In this document: positions 31,831-40,475 of the stretch, in pieces
How the letters are laid out: each line of letters starts with the position of its first letter
Numbering within the stretch: position 1 is the first letter of the stretch
Assembly (NCBI RefSeq): GCF_019212185.1
Contig: NZ_CP078138.1
Location: forward strand, 354,501-418,500
Length of the DNA: 64,000 nt
Reading direction: 5' to 3'
From: Pseudomonas fluorescens
GTDB taxonomy: Bacteria; Pseudomonadota; Gammaproteobacteria; Pseudomonadales; Pseudomonadaceae
Translations under genes and position numbers: made by a program
The notes under the pieces: model-generated
Told to the model about the DNA's origin: nothing
The model's database searches: none
The model's input: the letters and a program-made list of their open reading frames with translations, nothing else

Positions 31831-34800
31831 TCAGGGGGTCGCCAATGCCGGCTCGGTGTTGGTCAGCGATTCCACCAGTTCTGACAAGCGGGTGCCGCCC
31901 GAGCTTTTGACCAACACATAGTCATCTGCACGGAACCAGCGCGCGGCGTGCTCGGGCAGTTGTTCGCGCAATGCACTGACGTCCTCGAACCACTCGATGC
32001 TCAACTGCCCGCGCAACTGCGCGTACAGCCCGTGCATCAACGGGCCGCACAGCAGGGTATGGCGCGGTTTGGCCGCCAGCAGGTGCTCGGCCAGTTCCAG
32101 GTGATAACGCTGGCTGTCGGGGCCGAGCTCAAGCATATCGCCCAGCACGGCGACCCGTTGTTGCGGTAGCCCAGGTAGCTCGGCGAGCATTTTCAGCGAG
32201 GCACCCATCGAGCCGGGATTGGCGTTGTAAGCGTCGTTGATCAACTGGTACGCACCGCCCTCGCAGTGAACCGTCAGGGTATTGCCGCGACCTTGCACCG
32301 CTTCGAAGGTCTCCAGTGCGATCAGGGCTTGTTCGGTGGGCAAGCCGGCGGCAATCAGCGCGGCCAGGACCGACAAGGCGTTGAGTACCATGTGGTGGCC
32401 ACGGGCGCGCAAGCTGAAGTGCAGTGGCGCGCCACGGAAACTGGCCGTGACCTGCAAATGCGAGGGCGTGGTGACACAGTCGATCAGCCGCAGGTCGGCC
32501 TGAGCATGCTCGCCGTAGCTGAGTTGGGACAATTGCGCGCGCCGGGCGGCATCCGCGAACACCTGGTAGTACGGCATGTCGTGGTTCAACACCGCGTGCC
32601 CGCCGGGCGCCATGGACCTGAAGATCGCGCTTTTCTTGCGTGCGACATTCTCCAGGGTGCCGTGGTACTCCAGATGTGCCGGCGACAGGCTGGTGACCAC
32701 GGCAATGTGCGGGCGTACCAACTCGGAGTTGATCGGCATCCTGCCCACGGCCATTTCCAACACCCAAAAACGCGCTGGGGCGGTCATGCACGACAGGTTC
32801 CAGGCGATGCCGTGGGGCAGATTGGCGTTGCCTTCGGTCTGTGCCACCGGTCCCAGTTGCTGCAGGGCATGGGTGAGCATCGCGACCACTGTGGTCTTGC
32901 CGGCGCTGCCGGTGACGCCGAACACTTGGCCGCCGAAGTTCAGGCGGGCATGTCGTCCCATTTGCAGCATCGCTTCGGCAGTGTCGGCGACTTGCAGCAC
33001 CGGCAGGCCGGTGTCGAGGTAGGGCGTCGGTTCGACGCAGACGAAGGCTGACGGCCGGCGGGATGGATCAGCGTTGGCCCACATCCGCGCCAAATGCGCT
33101 TCGTTGGGGCGCGCAGGGCTCGGTGGGCGACTCAGCATGCGCTGGTAGTTGCCGAAGACCATCGAAGGCACCAGGCCGCTGGCTTGCCAATCGGCGGGTG
33201 GAGCGACCACCCAGGTGCCGCCGGTTGCCCGGGCCACAGTGGCCGCGTCCCAGTGCCAGCCGTCTTGTGTGCGCGGCAGTGCGCGAGCGACCTGAGGCGC
33301 GCCATCACGCAGGTACTGGTGATAGGCGATCAGCCCGGACAAGTAGTGTTCGACGTCGTCGATGCGCACCCGAAACGCGTGGTGGCGAATGAAGAACGCA
33401 CCGACGATGCGTGCCGGATTGCGAAAGAACATGGCGATTTCCGGCCAGAAATAGCCATTCATCAAATGCCCGGCACGGTGGTGCAGGGCGCGGTAGAACG
33501 CCTGTAGGTCGACTTCATTGAGCAAGTGGCGCAACTCCGGCATTTGCTCGATCCGCTGCAGCATCTGCTGGGCGGCCATCATCAGTTCCAGCAGGGTCGG
33601 GAAGGTGGTGATGCGCTGCTGGACGAAGCCCAGGTAGTCGACGAAGTTGTTCAGGCCGAAACGGAAGTATTTTTCCTCGGGACGGTAGCGCGTCAGCTCG
33701 TTGACGCAGTAGCTCAGCCAATGGTCGTGCTCGCGGTGGTGCTGTTTGGCGATGAAGTAGTCGAAGGCTTTTTCAACCACCTGCAGCCAGCGCTCGTCGC
33801 CGCTCAGGCCATACAAGCGCATCAGGCCAAAGGCCGCTTCGCCGTCGTAGTAGATGATCCGGAAGGGCGCCTTGATGCTCAGGTCGCCGGCGTGCAAAAC
33901 GTGATTGAAGCCGCCGGTGCGCCGGTCCTGCATTGAGGCGATGCCGTTGGCCAGCGCGGACAGCAACGGCAAGTAATCGCGGCTGTCGGTGACTTCGCAG
34001 TATTTGACCAGGGCCAGCAGGCAAACCGCATTACCGCCTAATTTGATTTCATCGCCGGTATCCACCAGGAATGCTGCAGCGCTGCCGTCGGCCAAGGTGT
34101 AGGGCTTGATCAGATGCGTGGTGAGATAGCCGAGCGCACGCTGGATCGACCCATGCAGCGCTTCGTCGCCGGTCAGTGCAAAGGCTTCGATCATCGAGTA
34201 GGTGGTGCTGGCATGGCGCAGGGCGTTGTAGTTTTCGATGGTGCGATCGAAGCAGGGGAACACGCCGTAGACGAACTGCCCGCTGTCTTTGACCTGGCGA
34301 CTGAGAAACTCGGAGGCCGTGACCACCTTGTCGCGAACATCGCCAGCGCTCAGCTCGGCAGTTTTGCGCCGGCCCACGCTGGAGCCGTTGCCATGCAACT
34401 CATGGACGACACCGTCTTCAGCACAAAAAACGCCTCGGGTCTGAAACAGGTAGACCTGTGTGCCGGGGTTGTCCTGTGCGGCCATCACCGCGTCCAGTGC
34501 GGCCGAATCACTGAAGCGCTTTTTCACGTAGACCGAAAAGTTGCCCAGGTTGAACGTGGCCAGGGGCATGTTGGCGCCGCCGTAGAGGATGGCGTTAGCG
34601 TTGATTTCCTGTTCGGTCAGCGCGGTTTTCAGCGCCGGATCGAAAGCGATGCCCTGCCTGAAATAGTTGCGCTTGTAACGCTTGAGACGCTCCAGCAGTT
34701 GGGCCCAGGACAATGAGGTCACATTAACTGCACACTCGACTCGCAACCAAAGTGCGCTGTCGGAAAGTTCGAGCGCCTGCAGGGCCTGCAGTCCGTCGTT

Positions 34801-34986
34801 CCAGGCCGCCTCGAAGCTGGCTGCGCCCACCTGGAACACCCGCGCCCGCTGGGAGCCATCACTGATGGAAAAGAACAGACAGCAGACCGTTGGGTTGTCA
34901 TCCTCGGTTGTGAGCTCGGCATTCTGCGGTTGGAGAAAGTTGTAACAAGCCGTTAGTTGCTGTTTCAAAGACATAAGAAAATCCAT
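31831..34986 (-). CDS. Large fusion of a helical-barrel-like domain and a MurF-like amide ligase
   Basis: About 1051 residues. The first about 560 residues look like an alpha/alpha-barrel fold (for example GGNAVCLLALVKYCEVTD, FRIIYYDGEAAFGLMRLYGL, WLQVVEKAFDYFIAKQ). The C-terminal about 370 residues are MurF-like: P-loop GVTGSAGKTTV (near residue 690), LEMAVGRMPIN, SLSPAHLEYHGTLENVARKK, INDAYNANPGSMGASLKML, VAVLGDMLELG and VLVKSSGG. This predicts ATP-dependent amide-bond formation. No murein genes are near, and ordinary MurF is under half this length. The start is uncertain: TTG 34992, ATG 34986 and ATG 34974 are all in frame, the last having GGA upstream. It is convergent with the adhesin operon. 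Possible roles are modification of an amino-sugar polymer or synthesis of a peptide-like compound; both are inference. Confidence 0.7.
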   Translation of the reverse strand: MDFLMSLKQQLTACYNFLQPQNAELTTEDDNPTVCCLFFSISDGSQRARVFQVGAASFEAAWNDGLQALQALELSDSALWLRVECAVNVTSLSWAQLLERLKRYKRNYFRQGIAFDPALKTALTEQEINANAILYGGANMPLATFNLGNFSVYVKKRFSDSAALDAVMAAQDNPGTQVYLFQTRGVFCAEDGVVHELHGNGSSVGRRKTAELSAGDVRDKVVTASEFLSRQVKDSGQFVYGVFPCFDRTIENYNALRHASTTYSMIEAFALTGDEALHGSIQRALGYLTTHLIKPYTLADGSAAAFLVDTGDEIKLGGNAVCLLALVKYCEVTDSRDYLPLLSALANGIASMQDRRTGGFNHVLHAGDLSIKAPFRIIYYDGEAAFGLMRLYGLSGDERWLQVVEKAFDYFIAKQHHREHDHWLSYCVNELTRYRPEEKYFRFGLNNFVDYLGFVQQRITTFPTLLELMMAAQQMLQRIEQMPELRHLLNEVDLQAFYRALHHRAGHLMNGYFWPEIAMFFRNPARIVGAFFIRHHAFRVRIDDVEHYLSGLIAYHQYLRDGAPQVARALPRTQDGWHWDAATVARATGGTWVVAPPADWQASGLVPSMVFGNYQRMLSRPPSPARPNEAHLARMWANADPSRRPSAFVCVEPTPYLDTGLPVLQVADTAEAMLQMGRHARLNFGGQVFGVTGSAGKTTVVAMLTHALQQLGPVAQTEGNANLPHGIAWNLSCMTAPARFWVLEMAVGRMPINSELVRPHIAVVTSLSPAHLEYHGTLENVARKKSAIFRSMAPGGHAVLNHDMPYYQVFADAARRAQLSQLSYGEHAQADLRLIDCVTTPSHLQVTASFRGAPLHFSLRARGHHMVLNALSVLAALIAAGLPTEQALIALETFEAVQGRGNTLTVHCEGGAYQLINDAYNANPGSMGASLKMLAELPGLPQQRVAVLGDMLELGPDSQRYHLELAEHLLAAKPRHTLLCGPLMHGLYAQLRGQLSIEWFEDVSALREQLPEHAARWFRADDYVLVKSSGGTRLSELVESLTNTEPALATP

Positions 34987-35135
34987 TGTCAACGTCAGTT
35001 GAAGACAGGGGCAGGGCGAAGTGCTCTATGTACGCAACAGGATAATTATGTGAGCTGCGTCACAGTTAGCGTCATTGCTCCCCACCGAAATGGGCTGATT
35101 CAGGTGGGGAGTTGGGAAGACTTAGTACGCGGGTC

Positions 35136-35336
35136 CTAATTAAGTGGGAAATTATCTTCGCGAATCGATTCCTCTGCGGAAAAATTGATCGGCTGATCAA
35201 ATTCGCTCAAGTGGTTTTTGATTAGTTTTCTGAGAATTTGCGATACGGTTAGATCAACTGTCTCAGAGAGATCTTCTAATTTCTTTTTCGTCGGAAGATC
35301 GATCAATATAGTGAGGCGCGCGGTTTTCTTGTGCAT
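35136..35336 (-). CDS. Ribbon-helix-helix (CopG-like) DNA-binding protein
   Basis: A 66-residue protein with the RHH pattern: a beta strand (ARLTILIDL), helix A (PTKKKLEDLSETVD), then LTVSQILRKLIKNHL. The C-terminal 20 residues are acidic. The start has AAGGA eight bases upstream. It is a single gene in an AT-rich stretch with no toxin gene beside it, so it looks more like an orphan regulator than an antitoxin. Nearby targets could include itself or the MurF-fusion gene downstream. Confidence 0.7.
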   Translation of the reverse strand: MHKKTARLTILIDLPTKKKLEDLSETVDLTVSQILRKLIKNHLSEFDQPINFSAEESIREDNFPLN

Positions 35337-35917
35337 ATGCGATCCTTCTCTCCCGTCGCGATATTACAGCGACGGTTGGTTCTCCAATTCCCGATAAAAA
35401 ATAGGGCTTTAGGTGGAAATTCCAAAGCTCAGTAAGGACTCTAATTCAACCGCTGAAGATTTTCTACATTAGCGGAAAAAAATATCACCCTCCCGTGAGC
35501 CTTGATTTAAAGGGTTTTGTGACTGCTATTGGCCCCTCGTTACAATCAAGCACACATCTTTTTATCATCATATTAGGAGGTTTTTTCGTCTCTGCAAGGC
35601 ACATTCCAAATTGATCGAAAATCACGTTAAGGTAATGCTTTTGGATTAAATACAATTGTCCGGAAACCAGACTCTTTGGCGTGTTTTGAGGCGTGTATCA
35701 TTATTCATCTCAGGTGGTTGTTCGCAGCGTACTGTCCTCCTTTCTGGCGCTTGAGGTTAAGGCTGTTTAGTTGTGTGGTGGTTGCCTCGCGGATTCCCGG
35801 GTGTCGATACTTTGGGTGTCGGGTAAAGGCGTTGACGTTATCTATAACAACTAATTAAAAAGTATTAAGTGTCCAACAAACCTGCCCAGCAATTGTTGTA
35901 AAGGACAGACCTGCTTT
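35337..35917. other. AT-rich gap without a recognisable gene
   Basis: About 580 bp with base composition clearly more AT-rich than the neighbouring genes. Short frames exist but have no supported start or family pattern. It must contain the promoter of the RHH gene on the minus strand and of the FleN-like gene on the plus strand. Confidence 0.5.
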
Positions 35918-36763
35918 ATGCATGCAATAGACCCATTGAAAATTACTCCCGTGCATCGCGTGCGCGTTATTGCGGTCGGCGGCGGCAAAGGGGGTGTTGG
36001 TAAAACCACGGTGGCGGTTAATCTTGCCGTGGCGCTGGCAAAAGCTGGAAAGCGCGTGGTATTGCTCGATGCCGACCTGGGGCTGGGCAGTATCGATGTA
36101 CTGTTGGGGTTGCTCCCTCGGCTCACCCTGGCGGACGTCATTGATGGGCGCTGCAGTCTTGTGGAGGCACTTATCCGCGGCCCCGGCGGAATTCGCATCG
36201 CACCCGCAGCGTCGGGCCTGCAGAGCATGCTCAAGCTGCAACCCGCGCAGTTTCGTGCGCTCACCCATGCATTCAGTGCAATCAGTGAAGAGCTGGATGT
36301 TTTGATCATCGACACGGCCGGCGGTCTGGGGCAATGGGTATTGAGTTTTCTGCAGGCGGCGCAGGAAGTTTTGCTGGTGATGTGCAACGAGCCGGCCTCG
36401 GTCCGCGGGACCGCTAACCTGATCAAGTTGCTTCACCAGGACTACGGCCTTCACCGTTTTCGGATACTGGTCAACAAGTCAGAAGGGCCACTCGAGAGCC
36501 GTAAGCTGTTTGCCGAGTTACATAGGTACACCGACCCTTTTCTCGATGTGCAACTGCATTACATAGGCGCAGTCCCCAACGACGATGCTGTGGCAAAGGC
36601 CGTGCGCAAGCGTCAGGCGGTGGTCGATGGTTACGCGCGTTCCAAGTTCGCCCGGGCGTTTCGCGACCTCGCCTTGAAAACCGAGGCCTGGCCGCTGCCG
36701 ACTCACCCCGCCGGGCATGTAGAGTTTTTCGTCGAGCAACTGGCGCAGAGTTCCAGGGGCTGA
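35918..36763 (+). CDS. FleN/MinD-type ATPase (orphan FleN paralogue)
   Basis: A 281-residue deviant-Walker ATPase: GGGKGGVGKTT (21-31), the FleN-like DADLGLGSIDVLLGL starting at residue 51, and a Walker B region LDVLIIDTAGGL. FleN normally sits beside flhF in flagellar clusters and antagonises the c-di-GMP-responsive activator FleQ. Here there are no flagellar genes, so this is an extra copy. Its promoter side is the AT-rich gap, and it is followed after 73 bases by pcaQ on the same strand, which is probably unrelated. A role in tuning FleQ-controlled matrix genes is inference; a general positioning ATPase role is the alternative. Confidence 0.8.
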   Translation: MHAIDPLKITPVHRVRVIAVGGGKGGVGKTTVAVNLAVALAKAGKRVVLLDADLGLGSIDVLLGLLPRLTLADVIDGRCSLVEALIRGPGGIRIAPAASGLQSMLKLQPAQFRALTHAFSAISEELDVLIIDTAGGLGQWVLSFLQAAQEVLLVMCNEPASVRGTANLIKLLHQDYGLHRFRILVNKSEGPLESRKLFAELHRYTDPFLDVQLHYIGAVPNDDAVAKAVRKRQAVVDGYARSKFARAFRDLALKTEAWPLPTHPAGHVEFFVEQLAQSSRG

Positions 36764-36836
36764 GCTCATCGCGGTGTTGCTCGCGCAGCACTTTCAACAA
36801 TAATGGACGCCACACCTTCTCAGGCAGAGCGTCCGC

Positions 36837-37766
36837 TTGAACATCGATACCCGCATCAAATTCCGCCATCTGCTGTGTTTTCTCGAAGTCGCGCGCCAGG
36901 GCAGCCTGGCCCGCGCCTGCGACAAACTGGCGATCAGCCAGCCGGCGCTGTCGAAGACCTTGAAGGAGCTGGAGACCCTTCTCGACTCCACCCTGTTCGA
37001 GCGCAGCAAAAAGGGCACGACCCTGACCGAGGCGGGTGTGGCGTTCCTGCGTTACGCCGGGCCGAGCGTGCAATCGCTGCGTGAGGGGGTGAACAGTCTG
37101 CGCTCCGGGGTGCACGAGCCCATCACCCTGCAGCTCGGCGTGCTGTCCACTGTCGAAAGCCTGTTGGTGCCGGAAGTGGTCTGCCGGCTGCACCAACGGC
37201 ATCCGGCGCTGGTGGTGAAAATCGTGACCGGGGCCAGTGCTCATCTGTTGGCGCAACTGCGCGTCGGCGAGCTGGATCTGGTGGTGGGGCGCATGACCGA
37301 CAGCCCGGCGATTCTCGGCCTGGCCTTCGAGCATCTTTATAGCGAGTCCATGACCCTGGTGGTGCGTACCGGTCATCCGGTTTTGGCCGATCCACAGGGC
37401 CAACACGACTTGCAGGACTATCCGTTGGTCCTGCCGTCGGCGGGCACCACTATTCGCAAATTTGCCGACAGTCTCTTCGTGCAGCACGGCATCACCCCGT
37501 CGCGGCAACGCCTGGAAACCCTGTCGGTGGCCCTGAGCCGGCGCTACGTGCAATCCAGCCAGGCGATCTGGGTCGCGCCGCTGGACGCGGTCCGCCAGGA
37601 CTTGCGCCAGGGTGATCTGGTCGAGCTGGATCTGGGCATGCGCGAGCCCGGCGGCTCGGTAGGGCTGTGCAGCAACCCGGCCTTGCCGCTGACGTCCGCG
37701 GCGCAATGGTGCGCGCAGGTGCTGCGTGAGGTGGGTGAGGAATACCGCGGTGGCCACTATCCATAA
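36837..37766 (+). CDS. pcaQ: LysR-type regulator of protocatechuate genes, PcaQ
   Basis: A 309-residue LysR-type regulator. The N-terminal winged HTH is IKFRHLLCFLEVARQGSLARA...ISQPALSKTLKELE, and the C-terminal half has the effector-binding fold with DLVVGRMTDSPAI and PLDAVRQDLRQGDL. The strong similarity to PcaQ proteins that I recall, and the position immediately upstream of pcaHG, support the call. The start is TTG at 36837 with only a weak ribosome site. Its stop codon lies inside a large palindrome that is probably its operator for pcaHG. Confidence 0.9.
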   Translation: MNIDTRIKFRHLLCFLEVARQGSLARACDKLAISQPALSKTLKELETLLDSTLFERSKKGTTLTEAGVAFLRYAGPSVQSLREGVNSLRSGVHEPITLQLGVLSTVESLLVPEVVCRLHQRHPALVVKIVTGASAHLLAQLRVGELDLVVGRMTDSPAILGLAFEHLYSESMTLVVRTGHPVLADPQGQHDLQDYPLVLPSAGTTIRKFADSLFVQHGITPSRQRLETLSVALSRRYVQSSQAIWVAPLDAVRQDLRQGDLVELDLGMREPGGSVGLCSNPALPLTSAAQWCAQVLREVGEEYRGGHYP

Positions 37767-37784
37767 CCATTTGGATATGGATAG
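37757..37784. promoter_or_regulatory. 28-bp near-perfect palindrome, candidate PcaQ operator
   Basis: Twelve of fourteen base pairs match around the centre between 37770 and 37771; the left half reads CTATCCATAACCAT. It spans the pcaQ stop codon and lies 80 bp upstream of pcaH. It contains an ATAACC half-site like those reported for PcaQ in other bacteria. No T-run follows, so it is not a terminator. Confidence 0.65.
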
Positions 37785-37863
37785 GGTCGGTATTTTCAAT
37801 GTTTGATTGGGCCGCAACAGGCGAAGCTTACGGACCTTTCACCATAATAATAGGAAGTACGAC

Positions 37864-38583
37864 ATGTCCGACGCGCACGACAGCCGCTTCGTCATTCGTG
37901 ACCGTAATTGGCATCCCAAAGCCCTGACGCCTGACTACAAGACCTCGATCCTGCGCTCGCCACGCCAAGCCCTGGTGAGCATTCCGCAATCGGTCTCGGA
38001 AACCAGCGGTCCGGACTTCTCCCACCTGCGCATGGACAAGTACGACAACGACTTGCTGCTGAACTTCAATAACGGCGGGCTGCCGATTGGTGAGCGCATC
38101 CTCATCGCCGGTCGCGTCTGTGATCAGTACGGTAAGCCGATTCCCCATACCCTGGTGGAAATGTGGCAAGCCAACGCCGGCGGCCGTTACCGCCATAAGA
38201 AGGACAGCTACCTGGCGCCGCTGGACCCGAACTTTGGTGGCGTCGGCCGTGCGCTGACCGACCGCGATGGCAATTACAGCTTCCGCACCGTCAAACCCGG
38301 CCCGTACCCATGGCGCAATGGCCCCAACGACTGGCGCCCGGCCCACGTGCATGTGTCCATCAGCGGCCCGTCCATCGCCACGCGGCTGATTACCCAGCTT
38401 TATTTCGAAGGGGATCCACTGATCCCGATGTGCCCGATCGTCAAGTCGATTGCCAACCAGGAGGCGGTGCAGAGCCTGATCGCCAGACTGGACATGAGCA
38501 TGGCCAATCCGATGGATTGCCTGGCCTATCGCTTTGACATCGTCCTGCGCGGCCAGCGCAAGACCCACTTCGAAAACTGCTGA
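37864..38583 (+). CDS. pcaH: Protocatechuate 3,4-dioxygenase beta subunit
   Basis: A 239-residue intradiol dioxygenase subunit that, with PcaG, opens the ring of protocatechuate to beta-carboxymuconate. The iron ligands are visible: Tyr in the [17 protein letters not shown] region, Tyr in KPGPYPWRN and the two His of [11 protein letters not shown]. The N-terminal segment ([22 protein letters not shown]) is typical of the beta chain. It is preceded by TAGGAAG. pcaG follows after 12 bases. Confidence 0.97.
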   Translation: MSDAHDSRFVIRDRNWHPKALTPDYKTSILRSPRQALVSIPQSVSETSGPDFSHLRMDKYDNDLLLNFNNGGLPIGERILIAGRVCDQYGKPIPHTLVEMWQANAGGRYRHKKDSYLAPLDPNFGGVGRALTDRDGNYSFRTVKPGPYPWRNGPNDWRPAHVHVSISGPSIATRLITQLYFEGDPLIPMCPIVKSIANQEAVQSLIARLDMSMANPMDCLAYRFDIVLRGQRKTHFENC

Positions 38584-38595
38584 GGAGGCCTGCAC

Positions 38596-39198
38596 ATGCC
38601 CGTTCAACTGCTGAATGAAACCCCATCGCAAACCGCCGGCCCCTATGTGCACATCGGCCTGGCGCTGGAAACCGCCGGCAACGAGCCGCGCGAAGAGGAA
38701 ATCTGGAACCAGATGGCCAAGCCCGGCGCACCCGGCGAGCACATCGTGGTGGTGGGTTGCGTCTACGACGGCAACGGCCAACTGATTCGCGATGCGTTCC
38801 TGGAATGCTGGCAGGCCGACCACCAGGGCGTCTACGACAGCGACTACGACCTGCAAAAGCCGTTCAACGGCTTCGGTCGCACCGCCACCACCGATGCTGG
38901 CGAATGGACGATCAACACCATCAAGCCAGGCGTCGTGAAAAACGCCGCCGGCGTACCGATGGCCGCGCACATCAACGTGTCGCTGTTCGCCCGTGGCATC
39001 AACATCCACCTGCAGACCCGCCTGTACTTCGACGACGAAGCCGAGGCCAACGCCGTGGACCCGGTGCTGAACCTGATCGAACAACCCCACCGCCGCGAAT
39101 CGCTGATCGCCAAGCGCTGCACGGTGGACGGCAAGCTGGCTTATCGCTTTGATATTTATCTGCAGGGCCCAGCGGAGACCGTGTTCTTCGATTTCTGA
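38596..39198 (+). CDS. pcaG: Protocatechuate 3,4-dioxygenase alpha subunit
   Basis: A 200-residue partner of PcaH. It has the intradiol dioxygenase fold (TPSQTAGPYVHIGLAL, LIRDAFLECWQADHQGVY, FGRTATTDAGEW, INVSLFARGINIHLQTRLYF), but as in other alpha chains the iron-binding His pair is not conserved. AGGAGG precedes the start. The rest of the beta-ketoadipate pathway is not in the window. The 252-bp gap after it shows no gene. Confidence 0.96.
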   Translation: MPVQLLNETPSQTAGPYVHIGLALETAGNEPREEEIWNQMAKPGAPGEHIVVVGCVYDGNGQLIRDAFLECWQADHQGVYDSDYDLQKPFNGFGRTATTDAGEWTINTIKPGVVKNAAGVPMAAHINVSLFARGINIHLQTRLYFDDEAEANAVDPVLNLIEQPHRRESLIAKRCTVDGKLAYRFDIYLQGPAETVFFDF

Positions 39199-39450
39199 GG
39201 ACGGCCGAGGGTGTTGCGCTGCAAGGGCGTGGCACCCTGGATTGGGAATGCAGCAGAGAGTGTGCGCGTGTCCCTTGCTTTACAAGTGATGAAAGATGCT
39301 CAGATAATCTTCGAGATTTATCTATAATTTATTGATTTGTATTGCTTTTTGTATTTTTCGAGTTTGCAAGGCGCGAGGCATAAGGCCGGGGAAAAAACCA
39401 GAGAGCGAATTGCAATCACTCTCTGCTGAGTTGTGGTTTTAGCTGGTCTT

Positions 39451-40470
39451 TCAGGTCGCGCAGGGGGCCGCCTTAACAAGAACGTGGTGAACTCTATGAG
39501 GGGTCAACTGAATTCCCTTTGCCTTAGCCGGGTAGAACAGTGCGAGGTTTATCTCCTCGCCAATTGAACTTTTATAAATGACGCCATCAAATCCATTTTT
39601 CTTTATAAGTTCGCATAAGTACTGGCTTGGTATGTAGTCAATCGCCGCTGACTTTGGTAGTACAGGTCGAGTTAACTCTTCGCCCAGTCGCACCAGGAAC
39701 TCAATATCTCCTCGGAGTGCAGCAATTTCTTCATCGTCTGCACAGATAAAGGGAGTTATCAAGCTTCGGGGGCTTCGTAAATCGGCGAGTCTAACTTCCT
39801 CTACGATTTTGAATTCTGCGACTGTTACAAATTCACCAGTATGTGGGCGAATTTCTGAGATTGATGTTAAAACATCCGATGCGACATATAAATAAGGTAT
39901 TCCTACGGGGTTTGCCCGGCCGTGGGTCGCTTTGTCTTTTGGCGGTGGCCCCATTTTTTCAAGCGAGTATGGTTCTTCGGACTCCTGAATTCGTGCTCTA
40001 AACCATTTTTCAGGGAGGGTGCCTTTGTAAATAAGTTGAGAGAGGAGATAGGAAAATCTATCTAGGCTAATTGTCTCTTTCGGAAAAAATCGATTTTCTT
40101 CCATTAACTCTTTTCGAAGATTTTCCCAGTTGTCTAGATTTTTAGAAAAGCATTTGGTTGAAGGCGCAAACATTTCTCGCGGAAAGTTTCCATCTTGGAA
40201 TACGTCGGCGAGTAAATCCTTTGTATTCGCCAAGTCCAAGCTTGTGAACATGTTCCAGTCGGTTTTAAACCACTCGCCCAGAGTCGCTCCACTGTCTGAC
40301 TTTGTATAAATTCCCGCCAAGAGTTCAAGATACTCTCTGAGCTTAACTGGTTCGACCAAAGGCATGTTTTGGGATTTGCAAAATGAACAATATCCATGCT
40401 CGAGAGCGATTTGTTCAATCACGGAGCTTAAATGATTATCGCCAAAGCAAATTGGGCAGCATTTTCTCAT
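39451..40470 (-). CDS. RES-domain protein with N-terminal zinc-ribbon-like motif
   Basis: A 339-residue protein. The first 31 residues carry two CxxC pairs (CPIC at 5-8, CSFC at 28-31), suggesting zinc binding. A helical middle follows. Then comes a RES-type core: EKWFRARI (Arg158), GRANPVG (184-190), YLYVASDVLTSISEIRP with Glu206, and a late Ser in YKSSIGEEINLALF. RES domains are often NAD-consuming toxins in toxin-antitoxin pairs. It is the last gene of a three-gene minus-strand run, five bases after the sce7725-like gene. It is AT-richer than the flanking core genes, suggesting transfer. Whether it depletes NAD here is inference. Confidence 0.75.
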   Translation of the reverse strand: MRKCCPICFGDNHLSSVIEQIALEHGYCSFCKSQNMPLVEPVKLREYLELLAGIYTKSDSGATLGEWFKTDWNMFTSLDLANTKDLLADVFQDGNFPREMFAPSTKCFSKNLDNWENLRKELMEENRFFPKETISLDRFSYLLSQLIYKGTLPEKWFRARIQESEEPYSLEKMGPPPKDKATHGRANPVGIPYLYVASDVLTSISEIRPHTGEFVTVAEFKIVEEVRLADLRSPRSLITPFICADDEEIAALRGDIEFLVRLGEELTRPVLPKSAAIDYIPSQYLCELIKKNGFDGVIYKSSIGEEINLALFYPAKAKGIQLTPHRVHHVLVKAAPCAT

Positions 40471-40475
40471 GATAG

